In this document: positions 1 through 5,086 of the stretch, piece by piece
Numbering within the stretch: position 1 is the first letter of the stretch
How the letters are laid out: every line of letters starts with the position of its first letter
Position numbers and translations under genes: made by a program
The notes under the pieces: model-generated
Told to the model about the DNA's origin: nothing
Database searches by the model: none
What the model saw: the letters and a program-made list of their open reading frames with translations, nothing else
From: an uncultured Eubacteriales bacterium
GTDB taxonomy: Bacteria > Bacillota_A > Clostridia > Oscillospirales > Acutalibacteraceae
Length of the DNA stretch: 6,326 nt
NCBI GenBank assembly: GCA_934454005.1
Contig: CAKSGI010000114.1
Span: 1 to 6,326 of the forward strand
Direction: 5' to 3'

Positions 1-338
1 ATGGCAAAAGCCGATGGGCAGATAATATCATGATTGAACGCTGGTTCCGCAGCTTCAAGTATGAGGAAGCATATCTCGCAGAGTATGCTAATCTCAAGGA
101 AGCAAGAGAAGCCATCGGAAGGTATATCTACACCTATAACTTTGAAAGATGCCATCAGTCCATTGGGAACAAACGACCTGCCGAGGTATACTATCCGGTA
201 ATGCTTCTGGATGCAGCCAGAGCAGCCGCATAATATAAAAATCCGGGAGATGCTTCACACATTTTTCCATGTAACCCGTCAACATATCAGTTCATTATAA
301 AAATATCAAATTTTTGTCTTGACTACTGAGCCATTATA
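1..338 (+). mobile_element. Right-hand part of an IS3-family insertion sequence (end approximate)
   Basis: The transposase 3' end is followed by about 100 bp of non-coding sequence ending in TGTCTTGACTACTGAGCC (315-332). This resembles the terminal inverted repeats of many Firmicute IS3-family elements, which read TGTCTTGAC near the inner side of the right end. From that alignment I place the IS boundary near 338, but the left end is outside the window. The inverted repeat therefore cannot be matched and no target duplication can be confirmed. The exact end could lie anywhere from about 332 to 349. Confidence 0.4.
3..233 (+). CDS. IS3-family transposase (OrfB), C-terminal fragment
   Basis: This is the C-terminal end of an IS3-family DDE transposase (rve-type integrase core), which carries out copy-out/paste-in transposition of its IS. 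The frame is open from base 3, so the gene begins outside the window; the ATG at 30 is internal. The segment carries the last catalytic acidic residue of the DDE triad within ADNIMIERWFRSFKYE. The glutamate is at 36-38 and is followed seven residues later by a lysine (57-59), the E-(6)-K signature of the family. The typical tail RxHxSIGNxxPAEVYYP follows near 150-195. The stop is TAA at 231-233. What is visible is intact, but whether the full IS is intact cannot be seen. GC is higher than in the AT-rich genes immediately downstream, consistent with an independent mobile element. Family assignment is secure; subgroup and IS name are not. Confidence 0.9.
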   Translation, partial: GKSRWADNIMIERWFRSFKYEEAYLAEYANLKEAREAIGRYIYTYNFERCHQSIGNKRPAEVYYPVMLLDAARAAA

Positions 339-349
339 GAGCCATTATA
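328..349 (+). repeat. 11-bp perfect tandem repeat at the putative IS end
   Basis: GAGCCATTATA occurs twice back to back (328-338 and 339-349). It coincides with the expected right end of the IS3-family element. It could be a tip of the terminal inverted repeat duplicated on insertion, two IS ends abutting, or chance slippage. A TTGACT hexamer at 319-324 lies 18 bp upstream of CATTAT (343-348) in the second repeat. An outward-facing hybrid promoter formed by the IS end is therefore possible, but the -10 match is only 4 of 6. Confidence 0.6.
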
Positions 350-411
350 AGAGATAGTTATTGTTTGATGTCAAGAAGGTATATTTTGTAGAAGTACTTG
401 GGTTTATAAAA

Positions 412-420
412 TGGTATAAG
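412..420 (+). promoter_or_regulatory. Possible extended -10 promoter element for the membrane-protein module
   Basis: TGGTATAAG (412-420) fits an extended -10 (TGn plus a 5 of 6 match to TATAAT). I see no good -35 hexamer at 16-18 bp upstream. It would start transcription near 427, about 37 nt before the ATG at 464. This is the best candidate in the 230-bp gap between the IS transposase gene and the first membrane ORF, but AT-rich DNA yields such matches easily. Confidence 0.25.
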
Positions 421-463
421 TAAAAAATAAGGGCATTTTTATTATGCGAAAGGGCTGGTGAGG

Positions 464-820
464 ATGATTGATACTAAACTTCGCAAATTTGGGAGTTGGA
501 GTTTATTTATTGTAATTATACTAACATTTGGATTGAGGTTATTCTATTTCGGAACTTTCTTTTTGATAAAAAGAGTTGATCCAACAATTTTTTGTAGACA
601 TGCAAGTGATAATATGTATGCAGATGATATTTATTTTTCAGCAGAGGCTGAAGAAACAGGAATTCTTTCTGACTTTAATGAAAAAATTGATGGATTTCAG
701 GAAGTCGTTAATAGTTGTATTATTTCTTCAAATAATTATGAACTTCGATTGTTTTTAGATGAACATATTGAGGAAGTATTAGCGGTTGCAAAAGAGAATA
801 ATATTTATATTGATTATTAA
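464..820 (+). CDS. Unknown protein with one N-terminal membrane segment (possibly the 5' half of a broken gene)
   Basis: No family is recognised. The 118-residue product has a positively charged N-terminus (K5, R7, K8), then one hydrophobic helix at about residues 12-35, interrupted by R25. A hydrophilic, rather acidic region of about 80 residues ends in a predicted helix. ATG at 464 is chosen because AAAGGG (449-454) lies 9 nt upstream; GTG at 458 is also possible but has only a 3-nt spacer. GC in a hand-counted 60-nt sample is about 27%, like the HEPN genes and unlike pcfB. The stop is a single TAA (818-820), and the same frame stays open through to 1564. The gene may thus be the first half of one larger membrane protein interrupted by a nonsense codon. 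Confidence 0.6.
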   Translation: MIDTKLRKFGSWSLFIVIILTFGLRLFYFGTFFLIKRVDPTIFCRHASDNMYADDIYFSAEAEETGILSDFNEKIDGFQEVVNSCIISSNNYELRLFLDEHIEEVLAVAKENNIYIDY

Positions 821-877
821 AAAAATAAAGGGAGCTCTCTTGAACGTCTTTCAGAATATATACACAATATAGCAAAG

Positions 878-1564
878 TTGGATGATAATATATTGCAAAT
901 GGCGATGTATCTTTCGTTTGTTGTGATTTGTATTGTGTCTTTAACGAAATTTAAGTATAGAAAGGGCTTTTATGTTGCATCAGCAATAGTATATCTGATT
1001 GCAATGACATCCATTTTTTCAAATGGGTTGACGGATTATATCGTATCAAACATATTTGCTTTTGTTGCTAAAATTAATAAAGAAACCTTTACATATATTG
1101 ATATGAATATTGTTAAAGAATATTTTTTGGACACACTGAAAGAAAGTATGATGACAGTTGTAATATTTGATACAATTTTTCAATTCAAGCAAAGTGAAAG
1201 GAATACTAAAAGAATAAAAGATATTCGGTATGTGTATCAGTCTTTAGATATGCAGATAGCTTATTTGAGGGATATTTATAATTCTTCGGATAAATATATT
1301 GCGAGATTAAAAGTACCATCATATTGCATTGAAAAAGAGTGCTATAAGGAAGCAAAAAAATGGGGGAAGGCACTAAAAAGACAGAAAGTAAAAAATTCCT
1401 ATTATGTAAAATATAAGACACGGTATGAAACTAATATATCATTATATGAAAAATTGCAGTGGATAAGAACAAATTGTAATGAAGCATATTCGAGTGAGTA
1501 TTATGTTAATTATCTACAACAAATTAAAGAGTTGATGATAGAATGCGGATATAATAGTATTTAA
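878..1564 (+). CDS. Unknown multi-span membrane protein with basic cytoplasmic tail (possibly the 3' half of a broken gene)
   Basis: No family is recognised. Counting from TTG 878, hydrophobic helices lie at about residues 8-23 and 31-48, with weaker ones near 53-65 and 90-103. They are followed by a soluble, basic, helix-rich C-terminal domain of about 120 residues with many Lys, Tyr and Arg. The start is poorly supported. TTG 878 and the in-frame ATGs at 899 and 905 all lack a Shine-Dalgarno sequence. The only good one, AAAGGGAG near 827-834, is too far upstream and points to an out-of-frame TTG at 840. The frame is open back to the TAA at 818, in the same phase as the preceding ORF, so a single interrupted gene is plausible. 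The stop at 1562-1564 is followed after 36 bp by the first terminator/leader cassette. Confidence 0.55.
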   Translation: MDDNILQMAMYLSFVVICIVSLTKFKYRKGFYVASAIVYLIAMTSIFSNGLTDYIVSNIFAFVAKINKETFTYIDMNIVKEYFLDTLKESMMTVVIFDTIFQFKQSERNTKRIKDIRYVYQSLDMQIAYLRDIYNSSDKYIARLKVPSYCIEKECYKEAKKWGKALKRQKVKNSYYVKYKTRYETNISLYEKLQWIRTNCNEAYSSEYYVNYLQQIKELMIECGYNSI

Positions 1565-1608
1565 TATTTTAAGAAGGATAATAAATTGATATAAAGTTTA
1601 ACAGCGTT

Positions 1609-1648
1609 AGAGCAGTTATGAGCAAAAAACTTATAGCTGCTCTTTTTT
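1609..1648 (+). terminator. Strong intrinsic terminator after the membrane-protein module
   Basis: Bases 1609-1622 pair with 1630-1643 as a 14-bp stem with two G-U wobbles (1616/1636 and 1620/1632). The loop is the A-rich 1623-1629, and T1643-T1648 form the T-tract. It should end transcripts coming from the AT-rich module upstream. The next start codon is only 44 nt beyond the T-tract, and no convincing promoter fits in between. Downstream genes must therefore rely on read-through, antitermination or a promoter I cannot see. Confidence 0.85.
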
Positions 1649-1652
1649 CTTT

Positions 1653-1667
1653 TGGACACGATGTCCA
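1653..1667 (+). promoter_or_regulatory. Perfect palindrome TGGACA-CGA-TGTCCA, copy 1
   Basis: Six-base arms around a 3-base centre lie between the terminator and the Shine-Dalgarno sequence. The same 15 bases recur at 4932-4946. A protein operator, an RNA hairpin near the ribosome binding site or an antiterminator element are all possible. The sequence shows the symmetry and the duplication only. Confidence 0.55.
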
Positions 1668-1691
1668 GAAGCGGGAAGGAGAGATATATAG

Positions 1692-2060
1692 ATGGAATCA
1701 ATGAGAGATATTAACAGGGTAATGGAGTGTGAGATAGCGAAGGGGAGCTGTCCTTTGAAGCTGGATTATATTGAATTTGGAGATTATTCGTATCAGGAGA
1801 TAACATCAAAAGAGAAATTGCGGGAGGTGTTATCGTATTTGTTGCGGATAGGTGATTTCAAGCAGTATGCCGGAAAGACTATCCTAAATAATGTTTATAT
1901 GGACCTGCGAGGGAAAAAGCCTGTATTTAAGAGAACCAAGACAGTTATGGAAAGAAATAATATATTTTCAACAATTAGAAGGTATGCAAAGAAGCTAAAG
2001 CCGCAGTATAATGGAGATGTATATCTGGAAACGGTCAGATGTTATTTCGATATACCGTAA
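1692..2060 (+). CDS. Hypothetical protein, 122 aa, unknown function
   Basis: No family is recognised. The product is soluble with mixed charge: an acidic N-terminal half (EFGDYSYQEITSKEKL near residues 28-43) and a strongly basic middle (KKPVFKRTKTVMERN near 77-91, then RRYAKKLKP). No signal peptide or membrane segment is seen. ATG 1692 follows AAGGAG (1676-1681) in leader copy 1 with a 10-nt spacer; ATG 1701 is an alternative. A 60-nt sample near 1741 is about 40% GC, closer to pcfB than to the AT-rich modules on either side, so it probably belongs to the conjugative element or an older cargo block. The basic segment would suit nucleic-acid binding, but that is only a guess. Confidence 0.65.
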   Translation: MESMRDINRVMECEIAKGSCPLKLDYIEFGDYSYQEITSKEKLREVLSYLLRIGDFKQYAGKTILNNVYMDLRGKKPVFKRTKTVMERNNIFSTIRRYAKKLKPQYNGDVYLETVRCYFDIP

Positions 2061-2117
2061 GAAAATCTGGAAAGGTGCCGATATACATATTAGGGAAACG
2101 AAACATACGCCTTTCTG

Positions 2118-2348
2118 ATGTCAGATAAATATATCAAGGCACTATATACGCATTGTCTGGTGGCAAGGAAAGAAGCTGCCATACAGGGGATGTTGATTGA
2201 AGGCTTTACGGAAAAAGAGTATGGAATGGTAAGGCTGGAGAATGTAGGGGAGGTTTTGTTTCAGGCGTTGTTATTCGACAATGTAAGGATTATTAGGAGT
2301 AACAAAATATATATGGAATTTTGTACACTGTATTGTTATCAAATTTGA
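2118..2348 (+). CDS. Small unknown ORF, 76 aa, probably 3'-truncated or chimeric
   Basis: No family is recognised. It is in the same frame as the preceding 122-aa ORF but separated from it by two in-frame stops (2058 and 2091). ATG 2118 lacks a clear Shine-Dalgarno sequence. The first 55 or so codons are about 45% GC in a sampled stretch and read like a normal soluble protein (ARKEAAIQGMLIEGFTEKEY). Near 2290-2300 the composition drops sharply (9 G/C in the 40 bases 2301-2340). The last 15 or so codons therefore look like AT-rich foreign sequence read through to the first stop. This suggests that the original gene was cut by insertion of the HEPN module. Confidence 0.45.
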   Translation: MSDKYIKALYTHCLVARKEAAIQGMLIEGFTEKEYGMVRLENVGEVLFQALLFDNVRIIRSNKIYMEFCTLYCYQI

Positions 2349-2353
2349 TATTT

Positions 2354-2368
2354 GGAGGTAGAATGTAG
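2354..2368 (+). promoter_or_regulatory. Shine-Dalgarno followed by an ATG-TAG start-stop just before the HEPN gene
   Basis: GGAGG (2354-2358) is followed after 4 nt by ATG TAG (2363-2368), and the real ATG of the 496-aa gene comes immediately after at 2369. The same Shine-Dalgarno is 10 nt from the real start, which is rather long. Ribosomes could initiate at the minimal start-stop and then reinitiate, which would lower expression of the downstream gene. This is inference from spacing only. Confidence 0.35.
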
Positions 2369-3859
2369 ATGTTTATTGACGAAAACAAGACTTTTACAGA
2401 ACTTGCTATTGGAGGATTAGCAAGTTTAGAAAATTCTCAGAGTATAAAAACAGAGTTGATAAGTGAATATTTACTAAAACAACTTGATATTGATTTTTCA
2501 AAGCTGACTGAAGATGAAAAAACGTTATTGATGAAAAATTTTATTCATCTTATGTGTTTAGTTATCAAAGATATAAAATTAGTCAACAGTCGTTTGAATA
2601 GATATAAGGAGGAATACCATAAGTATGAAAAAGATAAATCGAATGCTGCAGAATACTATCGACGAAAGATAGAATATTTTTGCACAATCAATAAGAATGC
2701 CCTTAAAGAAATTTTTACTTTTCTTCAAGAGGGATTAAAGGAATATCTTGTGGAAAATAAGTTTGATACACTTAAGCGGGAGCAGGAAAGTGATAGTTTA
2801 AATAAGTTTTTCATGGGAAGGAGATATAAGGTTGCACAATTTCCAGAATACTATGATATAGATTATGATTTTGCTACAATTGTCAAAGTAAATTATCTTC
2901 CAGGGGTGAATCTGACGCAAATGATGAAAGTGGAGAAGGACTATCTTTCTTTACGAAAAAATGATGAAAAAAAGTATATTCAGAAATTACATAATGTAGT
3001 GGATAAAGAAAGTGTGATTGATGATATATTGATGATGGTAAATCATAATTATCATTTACATAAAAGATATGAAATATTTCAAGATTTGGCACGGCTTTTT
3101 TCAGAGAAGCATTATCAATCCTTTATGTCATTGGGATTGTTGCAGTTAGAAGGGCTATTTTATGATCTTTGTCAGATAAAATATGGTGTAAAAGAAAATA
3201 TGGGAACATTGGTTGAAAAAGTACAGAAATCACTTCAAGGGAAAAATGAGTTTAGCTTTATGCGATTCTATCCTTATTTTGCATTTGATATTCCAATACA
3301 AAGAAATGAAATTGCACATAAAGGAATGATTGAAACGACGGATTTAGAGGATTCAGCATATAATTTGATTTTAGATTTGAATACCGTTGTAAAAATGGTC
3401 AAATCAGAGAGTTATGATAAATTTATTGTTTTTGTAATGATACATGAGCAAATGATTAAGCTGGAATCAGAAGGACAAGAAAAACTTGGTTCTAGGCAGA
3501 AAGTATATCGTACATTTCTAACTGAATTGATTGAGAATAGTGTTATAGCAAATGAATATTTTTGGTCAGTATTAAAAAAACCGGAAGACTTTGAGGAGGA
3601 GATGAGTTTTTATAAGCCTGAAGAATTAGAAGATGGCTATGTAGACTTAAGCGGAATCGTAACAATGATTTCTTTAATGATCCGGCAGAAAGATTTTTGG
3701 CAGGAACTGTTGAATGTTGTAAATGAATTGAAAGAATCAAATGGGGACATTCCGGAAGAACTGTATGATTTTGCAAAACGGTTAAAGAACGATTATATAT
3801 CTGAGTTGACTGGTGAAGCAAAGAACTATTGCATAGAGATTTCGAAGCTATTGAAATAA
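2369..3859 (+). CDS. HEPN-motif protein, 496 aa (candidate ribonuclease effector, first gene of pair)
   Basis: I see no named family match but a clear HEPN-like signature. A hydrophobic helix at residues 248-267 (HYQSFMSLGLLQLEGLFYDLC, with E261) is followed about 45 residues later by R312-N-E-I-A-H317-K-G. This is the R-polar-x3-H motif of catalytically competent HEPN ribonucleases; the spacing and the LEGLF-type helix recall DUF4209-like or Swt1-like HEPN domains. Residues about 70-125 are highly charged and helical, possibly a coiled coil. The C-terminal 150 residues are acidic and helical. There are no membrane segments, so the protein is probably cytoplasmic. Sampled GC is about 25-30%, well below pcfB, suggesting recent acquisition. 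The next gene starts 30 nt downstream with no terminator between, so the two are probably co-transcribed. HEPN proteins commonly cleave RNA in phage defence or toxin systems; that role is inferred here. Confidence 0.75.
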   Translation: MFIDENKTFTELAIGGLASLENSQSIKTELISEYLLKQLDIDFSKLTEDEKTLLMKNFIHLMCLVIKDIKLVNSRLNRYKEEYHKYEKDKSNAAEYYRRKIEYFCTINKNALKEIFTFLQEGLKEYLVENKFDTLKREQESDSLNKFFMGRRYKVAQFPEYYDIDYDFATIVKVNYLPGVNLTQMMKVEKDYLSLRKNDEKKYIQKLHNVVDKESVIDDILMMVNHNYHLHKRYEIFQDLARLFSEKHYQSFMSLGLLQLEGLFYDLCQIKYGVKENMGTLVEKVQKSLQGKNEFSFMRFYPYFAFDIPIQRNEIAHKGMIETTDLEDSAYNLILDLNTVVKMVKSESYDKFIVFVMIHEQMIKLESEGQEKLGSRQKVYRTFLTELIENSVIANEYFWSVLKKPEDFEEEMSFYKPEELEDGYVDLSGIVTMISLMIRQKDFWQELLNVVNELKESNGDIPEELYDFAKRLKNDYISELTGEAKNYCIEISKLLK

Positions 3860-3889
3860 TAAGATTATAAATAATAATGGAGAGAAAAG

Positions 3890-4864
3890 ATGTATAAATA
3901 TAGTTATCAAGTAATGCTTGAATATGAATATATAGAAAAAGAGAGTTATCTAAGAAATATTACATATAATTATGAAAATATGGAGTATAGGGATAGTGAC
4001 ATAGGTGCTAAAATATGTTTGAAAAGAGGATTTGATCTTAACATTTCAGAGGTGATAGCTGATAATAGAGATGATGCCTTTTTAATTGCTTGTGATGTCA
4101 TTCAAAAGGTATGTAAAGTTGTTACGATATTATTGCAAATTCAAAATTATGATAATCGTGAGAGTTGCCCTAATTTAACATTTTTACCATATAAAGTGAA
4201 AATGTTATGTGAGGAAGCACTTGATGAAACGATGATAACAGAAAACGATGGAGAGATTACGATTAAAGAGTATTTTAGAATTTGTGATTGTATCGCTGAA
4301 ATGCAGATAACACAGGGACTAGACCTAAGTTCGTTTGAGAAGTTATATTGTAATTTGGATAATAACATGAATTTTATAGATGTAGGGGATGTGATTTATA
4401 GAGCTGTATTGGCTCAAAATGCGGAAAGTCGTTTTTTTCAATTATTTACAATAATTGAAGCAATTGAAACAAAATATGGCTTGGATGGAGAAATAAGCCA
4501 TAAAATGATACAAAGTGATAAAGTTGAAATTGCTGAAGAGTTTATACAAAATTTATTGGAGAGTTTAGAAATAGAAGGTGATCATAGGAATAGATTGAAT
4601 AGTAGATTAATGCAGATTATAAAAACTGCGACGATAGAATCTCGAGCTGAAAAACTATCTGATATAATTATAAAAAGATGTAATGTTTTAGAAGTAAAAA
4701 AGGGGTTCATTAAGTATTCAATTAATAGTAATAAGATGAAAGAGTTCATTGATGTAAGGAATAGGCTTTTTCATGGAAAACATATTGAGCAAAAAGAATA
4801 TAGCAATTTAGTTCAGCGGACAAATGAATTGCAAGAATTGTGTTTGTTGTTATTAGATTGTTAA
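3890..4864 (+). CDS. HEPN-motif protein, 324 aa, ApeA-HEPN-like (second gene of pair)
   Basis: The N-terminal 170 or so residues form an unrecognised domain, with a Tyr-rich first 35 residues. It is followed by a C-terminal HEPN-like domain. Helix 178-195 (AESRFFQLFTIIEAIE, with R181, E190, E193) resembles the first helix of ApeA-type HEPN domains. Near the C-terminus lies R290-N-R-L-F-H295-G, an intact R-N-x3-H motif, 29 residues from the end. ATG 3890 has GGAGAG (3879-3884) 5 nt upstream. The gene follows the 496-aa HEPN gene by 30 nt and is followed by leader copy 2, so the pair forms a self-contained two-gene block. Sampled GC is about 23%. ApeA-type proteins are single-gene abortive-infection nucleases. 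Here two HEPN proteins are paired, perhaps as a heteromer, or with one as regulator or sensor of the other. The domain call is fairly secure; the function is inference. Confidence 0.78.
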   Translation: MYKYSYQVMLEYEYIEKESYLRNITYNYENMEYRDSDIGAKICLKRGFDLNISEVIADNRDDAFLIACDVIQKVCKVVTILLQIQNYDNRESCPNLTFLPYKVKMLCEEALDETMITENDGEITIKEYFRICDCIAEMQITQGLDLSSFEKLYCNLDNNMNFIDVGDVIYRAVLAQNAESRFFQLFTIIEAIETKYGLDGEISHKMIQSDKVEIAEEFIQNLLESLEIEGDHRNRLNSRLMQIIKTATIESRAEKLSDIIIKRCNVLEVKKGFIKYSINSNKMKEFIDVRNRLFHGKHIEQKEYSNLVQRTNELQELCLLLLDC

Positions 4865-4882
4865 TAATATTTATACAGCGTC

Positions 4883-4923
4883 AGGGCAGTTATAAGTCGA
4901 AAGATTTGTAGCTGCCCTTTTTT
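4883..4923 (+). terminator. Strong intrinsic terminator after the HEPN module
   Basis: Bases 4883-4896 pair with 4905-4918, closed by three G-U wobbles (4890/4911, 4893/4908, 4896/4905). The loop is 4897-4904, and T4918-T4923 form the T-tract. Compared with the first terminator, the A1611-T1641 pair has become G4885-C4916, a compensatory change that keeps the stem. It would separate HEPN cargo transcription from the transfer operon. Confidence 0.85.
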
Positions 4924-4931
4924 ATTGCTTT

Positions 4932-4946
4932 TGGACACGATGTCCA
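4932..4946 (+). promoter_or_regulatory. Perfect palindrome TGGACA-CGA-TGTCCA, copy 2
   Basis: Identical to the palindrome at 1653-1667 and at the same position relative to the terminator and Shine-Dalgarno. It contains an ATG (4940-4942) opening a 48-codon frame. Perfect conservation while the neighbouring hairpin has drifted suggests a selected site, but the partner is unknown. Confidence 0.55.
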
Positions 4947-5086
4947 GAAGCGGAAAGGAGAATTATGAGGTATTTATTACATCGGCTGTATGTTCCACCT
5001 TAGCGGAGTATACGCACATGGAAATGCAGATCGGAGGTACTTATGCAAGAGGAAGTAACGCAGAAAACAATCGCTCTTGTAATTAA
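4940..5086 (+). CDS. Possible small ORF (48 aa) overlapping the pcfB start
   Basis: An ATG inside the palindrome opens a 48-codon frame starting MSRSGKENYEVFITSAV and ending at TAA 5084-5086, overlapping the first 44 bases of pcfB in another frame. There is no good Shine-Dalgarno before it. A competing 12-codon frame (MRYLLHRLYVPP, 4965-5003) has the AAGGAG at 4955-4960 just upstream and looks more translatable, as a possible leader peptide. In leader copy 1 the equivalent ATG (1661) opens only 17 codons with the same first seven residues. Neither is recognised; one of them could couple translation to pcfB. Confidence 0.2.
   Translation: MSRSGKENYEVFITSAVCSTLAEYTHMEMQIGGTYARGSNAENNRSCN

Larger units (their letters stand above)
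1601..1683 (+). repeat. Leader cassette, copy 1 (terminator, palindrome, Shine-Dalgarno)
   Basis: This is the first of two direct copies of an about 83-87-bp block; the other is at 4875-4961. The block runs ACAGCG, terminator hairpin, T-tract, palindrome, AAGGAG. The distal 33 bases (1650-1682 against 4929-4961) match at 32 positions, the only difference being G1675 against A4954. The proximal hairpin half is more diverged in sequence but conserved in structure. Copy 1 lies directly after the membrane-protein module and supplies the ribosome binding site of the 122-aa ORF. Confidence 0.85.
4875..4961 (+). repeat. Leader cassette, copy 2 (terminator, palindrome, Shine-Dalgarno)
   Basis: This is the second direct copy of the block at 1601-1683, with the same order of elements. 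It starts 10 bp after the stop of the 324-aa HEPN gene and leads into the pcfB-virD4 transfer genes. The loop and the stretch after the T-tract differ from copy 1, while the palindrome and Shine-Dalgarno part is almost identical. The copies are thus not a recent identical duplication but share selected parts. Confidence 0.85.

Noticed and set aside
576..758. 60-aa plus-strand frame inside the first membrane ORF
   Set aside because: It overlaps the longer 464-820 frame throughout, has no ribosome binding site and reads as an out-of-frame translation of AT-rich DNA.
1652..1688. TTGGAC at the palindrome as a -35 with GATATA as -10
   Set aside because: The spacing of about 25 bp is too long for a sigma-70-type promoter.
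2268..2296. Possible promoter TTGTTA-17-TATTAG upstream of the 496-aa HEPN gene
   Set aside because: Each hexamer matches only 4 of 6 consensus positions, which is expected by chance in this AT-rich stretch. A promoter may exist here, but the sequence does not identify it.
2369..4864. HEPN/MNT toxin-antitoxin pair
   Set aside because: Neither protein shows the GSxxxGxxxxxSDxD nucleotidyltransferase motif, and both carry HEPN motifs instead.
1601..4961. The two leader copies as terminal repeats or att sites of a discrete transposon
   Set aside because: Their conserved content is a terminator, a palindrome and a ribosome binding site, and no integrase or transposase is encoded between them, so a regulatory cassette explains them better.
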